Shown here: positions 7,330-17,202 of the stretch, piece by piece
How positions within the stretch are numbered: position 1 is the first letter of the stretch
How the letters are laid out: the number at the start of each line of letters is the position of its first letter
NCBI RefSeq assembly: GCF_025950525.1
Contig: NZ_JAPDGS010000001.1
Span: 929,681 to 993,680, forward strand
DNA: 64,000 nucleotides
Origin: Stagnihabitans lacustris
Lineage (GTDB): Bacteria > Pseudomonadota > Alphaproteobacteria > Rhodobacterales > Rhodobacteraceae
Reading direction: 5' to 3'
Notes under the pieces: model-generated
Told to the model about the DNA's origin: nothing
The model's input: only the letters and a program-made list of their open reading frames with translations
Databases searched by the model: none
Program-made: the position numbers and the translations under genes

Positions 7330-9026
7330 AGCAGGAAGTCCGAGGCCGTCAGCGCCACCGAGGCCGCCAGCTTGATGTTGAAATCGGTGAACCCGTCACC
7401 GTTCACATCGCCGCGGATGAAGGTCTCTCCCCCCGCGATGCCAAAGCGCAATTGCCCCGCCACGCCGGTAAAATTGGCGCTGCCGATAAAGACGAAACCG
7501 TCGTCGGCCAGCATATTGGTCACATTGGCGTCGATCAGGGTCAGGTCGATCAGATCCTCGCCCCGGGAGAAGTCCAAGATCGTGTCGGGCGCCTCTTTGA
7601 CGGAATGACCGCGGGCAAAGACAAAACGGTCGGCCCCCGCGCCGCCATGCAGTTGGTCGATGCCAAAGCCGCCGATCAGGACGTCATCACCCTGGCCGCC
7701 GTAAAGCTGGTCATTGCCCACCCCGCCTTCCAGCGTATCATCGCCGGAATTGCCGTAAAGCATGTCATTGCCGACCGCGCCCTTCAGCCGGTTCTCGCCG
7801 GTGTTGCCGGTGATCACATTGTCCAGATTGTTGCCCGAGCCATTGAGGTCGGCGCCCTCCAGCAGGGTCAGGTTTTCGATGTTCTGGCGCAGGCGGAAGC
7901 TGGCGGCGGAAAAGACGGTGTCAGTGCCGGCCTCGGCCGCCTCGACGATATGGGCGGCGGTGTTGTCGATGTAATAGCTGTCGTTGTCCGTCCCACCCGA
8001 GGCGCCCAGCGTGCCGATGACCCGCCCGCCGCGCAGGTCCAACAGGTCGTCGCCGCCCCCCATGTCGATGCCGCCGCGGATCGTGCCGGCGTTGATCAGC
8101 GTATCCGCCCCGCCGCCCAAGGTGATCGCCCCGCGGATCAGCCCGTCGATGTTCGAGACCGTGACCGTGCCGCCCATCGACTTGATCGCGCCGCTGATCG
8201 TGCCGCTGTTTTCCACCGTGGCGCTGTCCAGGTCCAGATAGATCGCCCGTCCGCGGCCGTCGATCGTGCCGCTGTTGACGATATCCACCGTCGCATCAAG
8301 GCTGGCCCCGCGTGAGACGGAAAGGGCTGCGTTCTGGACCGAAGCCCCGATGCGGCCGGTATAGGTCAGGGTGCCGGTGTTGTCGACCGTGGGGGCAAAG
8401 CTGCCGGTGTCGGCGCCAAACAGCCGGACCACGGCCTGGCCGCTGGCGGTCATCACGCCGGTGTTCAGGATGACATCGGCGGCGCCAGAGGCCTCGACCG
8501 CGATGGTGCCGCTGATCGTGCCGTCGTTTTCGACCTGGCCCGAGGCCTGCGCGCCGTTGGTGGCGCCGGACAGGCGGACGCCGATCCCCCGGGCCTCGAT
8601 CAGGCCGGTGTTCAGGATCGAAACGGCCTGGCCCTCGGCGGTCATGGCGCCGGCAAGTTCGACCGTCACGCCTCGCGCCATGGCGCCCATGCCGGAATAG
8701 AGGCTGCCGGCGTTGACGAAGCGCGTCTGGCCCAGGGCAAGGTCGGTGGTCAGATGAACGCCGTCCAGCGATTCCAGGATCATCGTGGCGGTCGCGGTGT
8801 TGACCAGGCGGTCGCCGCCGTAAAGATGGATGAATTCAACCGACAGCGTGCCCGCGATGGTGACAGAGACCCCGCCGGCCCCCGCCACACCAAAAATCCC
8901 GGTGTCATAGATGTCGGACCAGGAAATGAAGCTGACATTCGGCAGCAGGATCAGGGCATCCCCGGCGGTGAGGTCATACCAGATGTTCGCGCCAATCATG
9001 TTGTTGTTCAGGACATGGGTCGTCAT
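7326..9026 (-). CDS. RTX calcium-binding protein with serralysin-type C-terminus
   Basis: The 566-residue secreted protein has about 380 residues of repeated autotransporter-like beta strand units: the pattern N-x-G-T-I/L-x-G or NSGTISG recurs many times. RTX nonapeptides follow at about 395-470 ([31 protein letters not shown]), then a serralysin-type tail ([21 protein letters not shown]) and a final DFLL typical of type I secretion substrates. No protease motif is visible. I start at ATG 9026 with GGAGG seven bases upstream. It converges on the ureohydrolase gene with overlapping stops, leaving no room for an intergenic terminator. Likely an extracellular adhesin or matrix protein. Confidence 0.85.
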   Translation of the reverse strand: MTTHVLNNNMIGANIWYDLTAGDALILLPNVSFISWSDIYDTGIFGVAGAGGVSVTIAGTLSVEFIHLYGGDRLVNTATATMILESLDGVHLTTDLALGQTRFVNAGSLYSGMGAMARGVTVELAGAMTAEGQAVSILNTGLIEARGIGVRLSGATNGAQASGQVENDGTISGTIAVEASGAADVILNTGVMTASGQAVVRLFGADTGSFAPTVDNTGTLTYTGRIGASVQNAALSVSRGASLDATVDIVNSGTIDGRGRAIYLDLDSATVENSGTISGAIKSMGGTVTVSNIDGLIRGAITLGGGADTLINAGTIRGGIDMGGGDDLLDLRGGRVIGTLGASGGTDNDSYYIDNTAAHIVEAAEAGTDTVFSAASFRLRQNIENLTLLEGADLNGSGNNLDNVITGNTGENRLKGAVGNDMLYGNSGDDTLEGGVGNDQLYGGQGDDVLIGGFGIDQLHGGAGADRFVFARGHSVKEAPDTILDFSRGEDLIDLTLIDANVTNMLADDGFVFIGSANFTGVAGQLRFGIAGGETFIRGDVNGDGFTDFNIKLAASVALTASDFLL

Positions 9027-9185
9027 CACGGCCTCCACCGTTAAAATACAGTGAAAGAATATGCCTTTCGTGGACCCGCGCAAGTTGGATGGACGGCAAC
9101 CTTGGGGCGAAACGGGCCAAAATGATCAATTATTGTGACTGAGGGGCAGCGGGGCAAGGTTAACGACCAACCGCTTGAAATGACT

Positions 9186-9217
9186 GAGGGCGGGCCCGGA
9201 TGCCCCGGCCCGCCCTC
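9186..9217 (-). terminator. Hairpin downstream of the RND operon
   Basis: Perfect 11-bp stem GAGGGCGGGCC/GGCCCGCCCTC, 22 bases past the RND permease stop. The tail on the minus strand (AGTCATTT) is only moderately T-rich. Confidence 0.55.
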
Positions 9218-9238
9218 GGATGGTGCTTTGGGGACGAC

Positions 9239-12200
9239 CTATTCGGCCGCCATGCCCGGACGCAAGCGCGGCGTGGTCGCCTCTGCCAGCTTTTCGCGCA
9301 AGTCGGCTTGTTCGGCGGCCAGAAGCGCGATGCGCTCGGCCAGGATCTCGTTGCCCTCGACAGGCTGTTCCTTTTCGCCCTTGCCGAAGACGCCGCCAAA
9401 GACCTTGCCCAACAGCCAGGAGAGGTCGTCCATGATCAGGTAGAAGGAGGGCACCACGACCAGCGACAGCACGGTCGACACGATGATGCCGCCGATCACG
9501 GCCGTGGCCATGGGCGCGCGGAAGGCACCGCCCTCGCCCACGCCAAGCGCCGAGGGCAACATGCCCGCCGACATGGCAATCGAGGTCATGACGATGGGCT
9601 GGGCGCGCTTGTGGCCCGCCTCGATCACCGCCTTGACCCGGTCCATGCCGCGCGCCCGCATCTCGATCGCGAAGTCGATCAGCAGGATGGCGTTCTTGGC
9701 CACGATCCCCATCAGCATCAGGATGCCGATCAGCACCGGCATCGACAGGGCCGAGCCCGTGACGATCAGCGCCACCGCCACGCCCCCCACCGAAAGAAGC
9801 AGCGAGAAGAGGATGGTGAAGGGCTGGATGATCGAGCCGAACAGCAAGATCAGCACCGAGAGCATCAGAAGAAGCCCCAGAAGCATGGCATTGCCGAAGG
9901 AGGCCGACATCTCGGCCTGGACCTCGGCATCGCCCGAGGCCACCAGACGCGCGGTGCCGGGCAGTTGCAGCCCCTCGGTCGCCTTGGTGAAGTCTTCGGT
10001 CGCGGTGCCAAGCGCCACGCCCAGCGGCAGGTTGGCCGCGATCAGCACCAGCCGCTGACGGTTGAAGCGTTTGACCGTGGCCGGGCCTTCGCCCAGTTTC
10101 ACATCGGCCACGGTGGACAGCGGCACCATGGCGCCGGTCTTGGTCTGGACTTTCAGGTTGGAAATCCGCGCCACATCCTCGCGGCTGACCTGCGACAGCT
10201 GCACCCGGATCGGGATCTGCTTGTCGTCCAGGCTGACCTTGGGAAGGGCCGCGTCGAAATCGCCCACCGTGGCCACGCGGACGGTGGCGGCGATGGCCTG
10301 CGCCGTGACGCCAAGGCGGGCGGCCTCGTCGGCGCGGGGGGTGATCTGCAGTTCGGGGCGCGGAAGGGCGCCGTCGGCGATCACGTCGTCCAGGGTCTGA
10401 ACCGGGCGCAGGGCATCGACGACCATGCGCGCGGCGGCGTTCAAGTCATCCTCGTTGTCGGCCAAAAGCGAATACGAGAACTCGGGGCTGCCGCGGTCAT
10501 CCAGTTTGCGGACCCGGATGTCGGGGATCTGGGCCAGGCGTTTAAAGACCTCGGCCGAGATCTGATCCTGCGGCACGGGGCGGCCGTGGTTCTCAACCTG
10601 GGGCAGCAGCGGACCGATGAGCGGAATACGCGAGGCCACCTGGCTGAGTTTCAGCAGCAAGGAATGGTCCAGCGGTTCCAGGATCACGTTGATCGTGGCG
10701 TTGCGCACATCCAGGTCGCCGGTCGGCGAGGTGCCGCCCATAATCAGGATGTTCTGGATATGGGGGATGTCCTTGAGGCTGGCGTAGATCTGGTCGGTCG
10801 CCTTGCGGGTATCTTCCAGCCGCGAGCCGGGGGGCAGCTGGGCAAAGACCGTGACGCGGCCATTGTCTTCGGGCGGCAGGAAAGAGCCCGGGACGGTCAG
10901 CATCAGCATGATCGACATGATGACGGTGACGACGGCGGCGGCAAAGGTCGCGTAATACCAGCGTTTGGAGGTCGAGGCGGTGACAAAGCGCATATAGGCG
11001 CGGGTGATGGCGCCGTCGGCGTGGTCATGTTCGGTTCCGCCATCCGACGACCGCATCAGATAGGCCGCCATCATTGGTGTGATCAATCGCGCCACGATCA
11101 GCGAGAAAAACACCGCGACGGCCACTGTGATGCCGAATTGCCGGAAATACTGACCCGGGATGCCCGGCATGAAGGACACCGGCACAAAGACCGCGATGAT
11201 CGTGGATGTGGTGGCGATAACGGCCAGACCGATTTCGTCGGCGGCCTCCATCGCGGCCTTGAAGGGCGATTTGCCCATGCGGATGTGGCGGGCGATGTTC
11301 TCGATTTCGACGATGGCATCGTCCACCAGGATACCGGTGGCCAGGGTCAGCGACAGGAAGGACACCAGGTTCAGCGAAAAGCCCAGCATGTCCATGACCC
11401 AGAAGGTCGGGATGGCCGACAAGGGCAGGGCCACGGCCGAAATCAGCGTGGCGCGCCAGTTTTTCAGGAAGATGAACACCACGATAACGGCCAGAAGCGC
11501 GCCTTCCAGCAGGGTCGAAAGCGCGGCCTCGTAGTTGCCATAGGTGAATTTCACCATGTCATCGACCTTGGTGATCTGCACCTCCGGGTGGGCGGCGATG
11601 ATGCGGTCGACTTCCTTGAAGGCGGTTTCGGCGGCGGAGACCTCTGAGGCGCCCTTGGAGCGGTAGATGCCGAAGGTCACGACCGGGGTGTCACCCGACA
11701 TGGCATAGGACCGCAGTTCGCGCGTGGTGTCAGAGATGGTGCCAAGGTGGTCCAGGCGCACCTGGGTTCCCGAGGGCAGGGCGATGGGGGTGGCGGCAAG
11801 GCGGGCGACGTCCTGGGTGTCGCCCATGGTGCGGATCGCCTGTTCGCCGGCGCCAAACTCGGCCCGGCCACCGCCCACGTTGGTGTTCGTGATCTTCAGC
11901 TGACCAGAGACCGCTTGCGCCGTGATGCCATAGCTGTCCAGCCGCACCGGATCAAGCGCGATCAGGATCTCGCGGTCGGCCCCGCCTGCGATATCGACGC
12001 GGCCAATGCCGGGCTTGCCCTGCAAGGACCGCTTGATCTCGTCATCGACGAAGATCGACAGTTCCTGATAGGTCATCGACGTCGACGAAACGGCATAGGT
12101 CAGGATGGCCTGACCCTCGATGTCCAGCTGGACGATGTTGGGGGTTTCGACATCAGCGGGAAGGTCGGCGATGATGCGGTCGACCGCGTCCTTGGTGTCT

Positions 12201-12517
12201 TGCAAGGCCTTGGCGGTTTCGACCTCCATCCGGTATTCGACCAGGATCGTCGCATTGCCGTCCGAGATGTTGGTGGTGATGTTCTTCACCCCCGCGACGC
12301 CTGCGAGGGCGTCTTCGATCACCTTGGCGACCTGGCCTTCCAGTTCAGCAGGGGCGGCGCCCGGCTGGCTGGCCGAGACGACGATGATCGGCACGTCGAT
12401 GTTCGGGAAACGGGTGATGGGCAAGGCGAAAAAGCTTTGGATGCCAACCAGAAGCAGCATCGCAAAGGCAAGGAGGGGGGCAACGGGGTTGCGGATCGAC
12501 CAGGCGGAGAAATTCAT
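9239..12517 (-). CDS. RND-family multidrug efflux permease (HAE1/AcrB type)
   Basis: The 1092-residue inner-membrane proton antiporter forms a trimer and pumps drugs through a periplasmic adaptor and an outer-membrane channel. It opens with MNFSAWSIRNPVAP, has two large periplasmic loops after helices 1 and 7, and the paired acidic residues of helix 4 in GILVDDAIVEIENI. The second half repeats the fold (GIVAKNAILLIDFA). ATG 12517 has GAGGC upstream, and the adaptor stop is 8 bases before it, so translation is coupled. No outer-membrane channel gene is adjacent, so it probably borrows a TolC. The C-terminal tail of about 60 residues is charged and may be cytoplasmic. Confidence 0.93.
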   Translation of the reverse strand: MNFSAWSIRNPVAPLLAFAMLLLVGIQSFFALPITRFPNIDVPIIVVSASQPGAAPAELEGQVAKVIEDALAGVAGVKNITTNISDGNATILVEYRMEVETAKALQDTKDAVDRIIADLPADVETPNIVQLDIEGQAILTYAVSSTSMTYQELSIFVDDEIKRSLQGKPGIGRVDIAGGADREILIALDPVRLDSYGITAQAVSGQLKITNTNVGGGRAEFGAGEQAIRTMGDTQDVARLAATPIALPSGTQVRLDHLGTISDTTRELRSYAMSGDTPVVTFGIYRSKGASEVSAAETAFKEVDRIIAAHPEVQITKVDDMVKFTYGNYEAALSTLLEGALLAVIVVFIFLKNWRATLISAVALPLSAIPTFWVMDMLGFSLNLVSFLSLTLATGILVDDAIVEIENIARHIRMGKSPFKAAMEAADEIGLAVIATTSTIIAVFVPVSFMPGIPGQYFRQFGITVAVAVFFSLIVARLITPMMAAYLMRSSDGGTEHDHADGAITRAYMRFVTASTSKRWYYATFAAAVVTVIMSIMLMLTVPGSFLPPEDNGRVTVFAQLPPGSRLEDTRKATDQIYASLKDIPHIQNILIMGGTSPTGDLDVRNATINVILEPLDHSLLLKLSQVASRIPLIGPLLPQVENHGRPVPQDQISAEVFKRLAQIPDIRVRKLDDRGSPEFSYSLLADNEDDLNAAARMVVDALRPVQTLDDVIADGALPRPELQITPRADEAARLGVTAQAIAATVRVATVGDFDAALPKVSLDDKQIPIRVQLSQVSREDVARISNLKVQTKTGAMVPLSTVADVKLGEGPATVKRFNRQRLVLIAANLPLGVALGTATEDFTKATEGLQLPGTARLVASGDAEVQAEMSASFGNAMLLGLLLMLSVLILLFGSIIQPFTILFSLLLSVGGVAVALIVTGSALSMPVLIGILMLMGIVAKNAILLIDFAIEMRARGMDRVKAVIEAGHKRAQPIVMTSIAMSAGMLPSALGVGEGGAFRAPMATAVIGGIIVSTVLSLVVVPSFYLIMDDLSWLLGKVFGGVFGKGEKEQPVEGNEILAERIALLAAEQADLREKLAEATTPRLRPGMAAE

Positions 12518-12525
12518 CGTTTGCC

Positions 12526-13608
12526 TCAATTCGTCGCAAGAACAGGGTTGATGCGGTCGCCGTCCGCCACGAAAGAGCCGGCGCGGGTCACGATCTGGGC
12601 GCCCACGTCAAGGCCGCCGGTGATCTCGACCCAGCCGCCTTCGCGGATGCCGGTGGTGACGGGGGTGCGGTGGATCACGCCATCCTTGACGGCCATGACG
12701 GTGGTTTGGCCATCCTCGGAGCCGATGGCGGTGACGGGGACCGAGGGGCCCTCGGTCGTGGCCACCAGGATATTCGCTTCGGCATACATGCCGGGATGGA
12801 CGCCGGGGGCGGCGTCGATGGCGATGCGGGCGCGGCCCATGCGGGTCGTGGCATCAACGCCGGGTTCGACAAGGCGCACGGTGCCGGGCAGGGCCGCGAC
12901 ATTGGCGGCCAGCTGCACCTTGGCCGCCAGATCCCGCGTGACGCGGGGAATATCGGCTTCGGCGACATCGGCGCGCAGTTCCAGCGCACCGTCTTTGACG
13001 ATGACGAACATCGGCTGACCGGCGGCAGAGGCCACGGCGCCGACCTGGGCATTACGTGTCAGGATCAGGCCGCCGACCGGGGCCTTGATTTCGGTCCGGT
13101 CCAGCATCAGTTCGACATTGGCCAGCTGGGCGGTCAGGCTGTCGACCTGGGCCTGGGCCGCGATGGCCGAGGCCTGGGCCTGGTCATTGGCCGCAGCCGA
13201 GGTGGCGCCCTGTTTGAACAGCGCGGCCGAGCGGGTCGCGGTCTTTTGCGCCTCCAGCCCCTGTGACTGGGCCGAGGCGAGCGCGGCCCTCAGCTGGCTT
13301 TGCTGCAGCACCCAAGTCGCGGTGGACAGCGTCGCCAGGACCTGACCGGCCTGCACCGTGTCGCCGACATCGACGGCCAGGGTCTCGATCGGTTGGCCTT
13401 CGACCAGGGGGACGACGGAGACTTCTTCGACCGCGGCGATCAGGCCCGAGGCCAGAACGTGGTCCGACAGTTTGCGGGTTTCGACGGCGGAAACGGTGAT
13501 GGCGGGAAGCGCCACTTCGACCGTCGCGGCGGGTGCCTCGGCCTCTTGGGCGAAGATCGGGGCGGCGGTCAACAGGAGGAGAGCCAAAAGCGGGGAGGAG
13601 CGGCGCAT
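12526..13608 (-). CDS. RND efflux periplasmic adaptor (membrane fusion protein)
   Basis: The adaptor links the RND pump to an outer-membrane channel. The 360 residues start with a signal peptide (MRRSSPLLALLLLTAAP, cleavage near AQA). They continue with a barrel-sandwich/lipoyl half (VEGQPIETLAVDVGDTVQAG), a long alanine/glutamine coiled-coil hairpin, the second lipoyl half (RTEIKAPVGGLI) and beta-barrel and membrane-proximal domains. I start at ATG 13608 because it opens the signal peptide; a frame extending upstream lacks an SD. It is the middle gene of the tetR-adaptor-permease operon, 67 bases after tetR. Confidence 0.92.
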   Translation of the reverse strand: MRRSSPLLALLLLTAAPIFAQEAEAPAATVEVALPAITVSAVETRKLSDHVLASGLIAAVEEVSVVPLVEGQPIETLAVDVGDTVQAGQVLATLSTATWVLQQSQLRAALASAQSQGLEAQKTATRSAALFKQGATSAAANDQAQASAIAAQAQVDSLTAQLANVELMLDRTEIKAPVGGLILTRNAQVGAVASAAGQPMFVIVKDGALELRADVAEADIPRVTRDLAAKVQLAANVAALPGTVRLVEPGVDATTRMGRARIAIDAAPGVHPGMYAEANILVATTEGPSVPVTAIGSEDGQTTVMAVKDGVIHRTPVTTGIREGGWVEITGGLDVGAQIVTRAGSFVADGDRINPVLATN

Positions 13609-13675
13609 GGAAGGACTTTCGCGGTTCGGGTCGTTCGGGAACATGGTGAGAATACGGTGGCAGAGGCCTGCCGGA

Positions 13676-14314
13676 TCAATCGGGCGGCGGTGTGGCGTGA
13701 CGAAGGATTTCGTCCAGCCTTGCGTCCAGCGTTTCGGCAATCATGGCGCGCAGGGCGGGGATGTCGACGCCCAACATGGCATCGGCGCAGGCCGCGGCCT
13801 TGAAAAGCGTCAGCAGGAAGGCGGCATGGGTGGAAAAGCGGCGGTTCGCCTCGGCCAGGGGCAGGCCTGTGCCGGCGGCAAAGACGGCGATCAGCTGGCC
13901 GCGGACCTCGGATTCGATCATGCGGTGGGCTTCGGCCACTTCGGGCATCCGGCGGGCGGCGGCGTCGATCTCGGCCCAAAGCGCGGAGTCCTTGGCGCAG
14001 TCGGCGCCGAAAATACGCTCGCGCAGGCCGTGGCGCAGCGCGGTCAGGGGGCTGGGCGCGGCCAGGATGGCGGCAAAGTCGGCCCGGATTTCCTGCGCAT
14101 CCATCAGCACCATGGCGCCGATGATCGCGGCCTTGGACGGGAAATAGCGGTAGAAGTTGCCCACCGACATGCCCGCCGCCCGGGCAAGGTCCTGCATCGA
14201 GGCGCCGTCAAAGCCCTTTTCGACAAAGGCTTGCCGCACCGCGCGCAGGATTTCGGCCTGACGGGGATGGATTACGGCGGTGGCCTCGGGGCAGGGCGGG
14301 GCGGTCAGGTTCAT
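13676..14314 (-). CDS. TetR-family repressor of the efflux operon
   Basis: The 212 residues have an N-terminal helix-turn-helix (FDGASMQDLARAAGMSVGNF, then YRYFPSK) and an alanine-rich ligand-binding C-terminal half. It is the first gene of the operon it presumably represses, with a palindromic operator candidate just upstream. The start is ATG 14314; a longer in-frame version would cover the operator. The ligand is unknown, probably a pump substrate. Confidence 0.9.
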   Translation of the reverse strand: MNLTAPPCPEATAVIHPRQAEILRAVRQAFVEKGFDGASMQDLARAAGMSVGNFYRYFPSKAAIIGAMVLMDAQEIRADFAAILAAPSPLTALRHGLRERIFGADCAKDSALWAEIDAAARRMPEVAEAHRMIESEVRGQLIAVFAAGTGLPLAEANRRFSTHAAFLLTLFKAAACADAMLGVDIPALRAMIAETLDARLDEILRHATPPPD

Positions 14315-14330
14315 GGGGGCCAGATCTGGG

Positions 14331-14348
14331 AGTGAACGTTCATTCACT
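14331..14348. promoter_or_regulatory. TetR operator candidate
   Basis: AGTGAACGTTCATTCACT is an imperfect palindrome (7 of 9 pairs) 17 bases upstream of the tetR start, with the inner TGAACGTTCA a perfect palindrome. Position and symmetry fit autoregulation of the tetR-adaptor-permease operon. Confidence 0.65.
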
Positions 14349-14587
14349 GATATGGGGCGCTGTGACAGTCTGTCAAGGATGATCACGCTGCAAGGCAGAA
14401 ATGTTCCGTTCATTTACATGGATATCAAATAAAGGTCAAGCCTGCTGGCCCGGGGCTGGTTGGCGGTGTTGGCTTGGGTGTGGGTGTTGACCCGCCTGCC
14501 GATCTTGGCCCGGTTGCAGCGCAGGCGCGGCGCGTGTATCAGGCGGGAAAGGGCGCTTTCATGCGCCGGTTGACAGAGAGGGGCAGG

Positions 14588-15844
14588 ATGCGTCGCGTTG
14601 TTGTCACGGGTTTGGGAATGGTGTCGCCTTTGGCCTGCGGGGTCGAGGAGACTTGGACGCGGCTTTTGGCCGGTCAATCGGCGGCGGGTCGGATCACCCG
14701 CTTTGATCCCGTGAATGTGCTGACGCAATATGCCTGCGAAATCCCGCGCGGCGATGGCACGAACGGGACCTTCAATCCGGATGACTGGATGGAGCCCAAG
14801 GAACAGCGCAAGGTCGACGACTTCATCATCTATGGCATGGCTGCGGCCGTGCAGGCGGTGCGGGATTCGGGCTGGGAGCCTGCGACCGAAGAGGACCGCT
14901 GCCGGACGGGCGTCATGCTGGGGTCGGGCATCGGCGGGTTGCAGAACATCGCGGAGACCGCGGTTCTGATCAAGGAAAAGGGGGCGCGGCGGGTCTCGCC
15001 CTTCTTTATTCCCGGGTCGCTGATCAATCTGATCTCGGGGCAGGTGTCGATCCGGTTCGGCTTCAAGGGGCCCAATCATGCGGTGGTCACGGCCTGTTCG
15101 ACCGGCGCCCATGCGATTGGCGATGCGGCGCGGTTGATCCAGTGGGGCGATGCGGATGTGATGGTCGCGGGCGGCGCGGAAAGCCCGATCTGCGAAATCG
15201 GCATCGCGGGGTTCAACGCCTGTAAGGCCTTGTCCTCCAAGCGGGGCGATGAACCCGAAAAGGCCTCGCGCCCCTATGATGCGGACCGCGACGGGTTCGT
15301 CATGGGCGAGGGCGCGGGCGTCGTCGTGCTGGAGGAATACGAACACGCCGTGGCGCGGGGTGCCAAGATTTACGCCGAGGTTCTGGGCTATGGCCTGTCG
15401 GGCGATGCCTATCACATCACCGCGCCGTCGGAGGATGGCGATGGCGGCTTCCGGTCGATGCAGATGGCGTTGAAGCGCGCGGGGCTGGAGCCTTCGGCGG
15501 TCGATTACATCAACGCCCATGGCACAAGCACCATGGCCGATACGATTGAACTGGGTGCGGTCGAGCGGTTGTTGGGCGATGCGGCTGCGGGGGCCACGAT
15601 GTCGTCGACCAAGTCGTCCATCGGGCATCTGCTGGGGGCTGCGGGCGCGGTCGAGGCGATCTTCTGCATCCTGGCGATCCGCGATCAGATTGCGCCGCCG
15701 ACGATCAACCTGGACAATCCGGCGGTGACGCCCAAGCTGGACCTGGCGGCCAACAAGGCGGTCAAGCGCAAGATTGACATCGCCTTGTCGAACTCGTTCG
15801 GGTTCGGCGGGACCAATGCCAGCCTTGTGCTGGGGCGTGTGTGA
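14588..15844 (+). CDS. fabF: 3-oxoacyl-[ACP] synthase II
   Basis: FabF condenses malonyl-ACP with acyl-ACP. The 418 residues contain the Cys-His-His triad Cys170 (TACSTGAH), His312 (NAHGTSTMADT) and His348 (SSIGHLLGAAG), with Lys343 nearby. I start at ATG 14588, which has GGGGCAGG upstream; a long in-frame upstream extension has no family similarity. Its stop overlaps the mltG start (TGATG), so the two are one operon. Confidence 0.96.
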   Translation: MRRVVVTGLGMVSPLACGVEETWTRLLAGQSAAGRITRFDPVNVLTQYACEIPRGDGTNGTFNPDDWMEPKEQRKVDDFIIYGMAAAVQAVRDSGWEPATEEDRCRTGVMLGSGIGGLQNIAETAVLIKEKGARRVSPFFIPGSLINLISGQVSIRFGFKGPNHAVVTACSTGAHAIGDAARLIQWGDADVMVAGGAESPICEIGIAGFNACKALSSKRGDEPEKASRPYDADRDGFVMGEGAGVVVLEEYEHAVARGAKIYAEVLGYGLSGDAYHITAPSEDGDGGFRSMQMALKRAGLEPSAVDYINAHGTSTMADTIELGAVERLLGDAAAGATMSSTKSSIGHLLGAAGAVEAIFCILAIRDQIAPPTINLDNPAVTPKLDLAANKAVKRKIDIALSNSFGFGGTNASLVLGRV

Positions 15845-17001
15845 TGTGGAAGTCGGTCGCCTCCAATGCGCTGACGCTGTTCATCGTGGCGCTTTTGGGC
15901 CTTGGGGGGGTGATCCTTTGGGGGCAGAAGCAATATGCGGTGCCGGGGCCTTTGGCGCAGGCGGTGTGCTTCAAGGTCGAGCGCGGGGCCAGTTTGAGCG
16001 CGGTTTCGGCCGGGCTTGAGGCGCAGGGCGCGATTTCGGATGCGCGGATCTTTCGCATCGGCGCGACCTATGGCGGGATTGCGGGTCAGCTGAAGTTCGG
16101 CAGCTATCTGCTGGAGCCTGCGATTTCGATGGCTGCGGTGGCCGAGCGGCTGACGGTGGGCGGGCAATCGACCTGCGGGCAGGATGTGAACCTGCGCATC
16201 GGGGTGGCCGGGGCCGAGGTCGTCTTGCGGTCTTATGATGCTGCGAGTTCGGGTCTGATCGAGGTGGCGAAGTTCGATCCAGCGGGCGCGCAGCCGCAAG
16301 CCTATCAGGATGCGGTTCAGGACCCTGACCTGCGCTGGCGCGTGACGCTGGCCGAGGGGGTGACGTCGTGGAATATCGTCGAGGCCTTGAAGGCCGCCGA
16401 TTTCCTGACCGGAGAGATCAAGGCGGTCCCGGCCGAAGGGATTTTGGCGCCCGATTCGTATGAAGTGACCAAGGGGGACGACCGGTCAGCGCTTTTGGCC
16501 AAGATGGAGGCCGCGCAGACTGCCGCTCTGGCCGAGGCCTGGGCGGGGCGTGCGGAGGGGCTTCCCTATGAAACGATGGAGGAGGCCTTGATCATGGCCT
16601 CTATCGTGGAGAAAGAGACCGGGGTGGCGGCCGAGCGGGCTCAGGTCGCCTCGGTCTTTCTGAACCGGTTGAAGGACGGGATGAAGCTGCAGACCGATCC
16701 GACGGTGATTTATGGGGTGACGGAAGGCAAGGGCGTCTTGGGCCGGGGCCTGCGCCAATCAGAGCTGCGCCGCGAGACGCCCTGGAATACCTATGTGATA
16801 CAAGGGCTTCCCCAAACGCCGATCTGCAATCCGGGCCGTGACGCGATTGAGGCGGCCTTGCATCCCGATGCGACGGAATACCTGTATTTCGTCGCAGACG
16901 GCACGGGGGGGCATGCCTTTGCCACGACCCTGGAAGAGCATAACAAGAATGTCGCCAAGTGGCGCGCCATCGAGGCGGCTGCGGCGGAGGGCCAGAACTA
17001 G
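15844..17001 (+). CDS. mltG: Endolytic murein transglycosylase MltG
   Basis: MltG cuts nascent glycan strands at the inner membrane and so sets chain length. The 385 residues have one N-terminal membrane helix (about 9-26), a LysM-like segment and the YceG core with the catalytic glutamate motif ASIVEKETG (Glu256/Glu258). After it come FLNRL, QTDPTVIYG and a late NPG motif. It overlaps fabF by one base, the arrangement seen in most alphaproteobacteria. Confidence 0.94.
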   Translation: MWKSVASNALTLFIVALLGLGGVILWGQKQYAVPGPLAQAVCFKVERGASLSAVSAGLEAQGAISDARIFRIGATYGGIAGQLKFGSYLLEPAISMAAVAERLTVGGQSTCGQDVNLRIGVAGAEVVLRSYDAASSGLIEVAKFDPAGAQPQAYQDAVQDPDLRWRVTLAEGVTSWNIVEALKAADFLTGEIKAVPAEGILAPDSYEVTKGDDRSALLAKMEAAQTAALAEAWAGRAEGLPYETMEEALIMASIVEKETGVAAERAQVASVFLNRLKDGMKLQTDPTVIYGVTEGKGVLGRGLRQSELRRETPWNTYVIQGLPQTPICNPGRDAIEAALHPDATEYLYFVADGTGGHAFATTLEEHNKNVAKWRAIEAAAAEGQN

Positions 17002-17023
17002 GGGCGGGTGTTGCGTCGAAGTG

Positions 17024-17038
17024 TTAACAAATCCTTAA
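17024..17038. promoter_or_regulatory. CtrA-type box upstream of the GTA cluster
   Basis: TTAACAAATCCTTAA matches the TTAA-N7-TTAA consensus of the cell-cycle regulator CtrA exactly. It sits 23 bases past the mltG stop and 165 bases before GTA g1, in a locally AT-rich stretch. GTA production in Rhodobacter depends on CtrA; direct binding here is inference. Confidence 0.6.
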
Positions 17039-17134
17039 CGCAGCGCACGCTAAGCCTTTGATATAGTTTGATTTTTAGTTTGACTTTCCGAACGGCCCAT
17101 GGCATATGTTTGGACATGATGGAAGAGGTGGGCA

Positions 17135-17172
17135 AGCGGCCCGGGTAACACGCCCGGCGCCGCTTTTCCTTT
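17135..17172 (+). terminator. Strong hairpin between mltG and GTA g1
   Basis: AGCGGC plus CCGGG pair with CCCGG plus GCCGCT (one bulged C, 7-base loop), followed by TTTTCCTTTT. It looks like a rho-independent terminator. It lies 133 bases past mltG and 30 before g1, so it could end mltG mRNA or act as an attenuator in the GTA leader. Confidence 0.65.
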
Positions 17173-17202
17173 TCCGGCTATGGGAAGGCAGGTCCATCAG
17201 GC

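Noticed and set aside
9200..11647. Plus-strand open frame of 815 codons
   Set aside because: Antisense of the RND permease; the product is His/Gly/Arg-rich with no domain.
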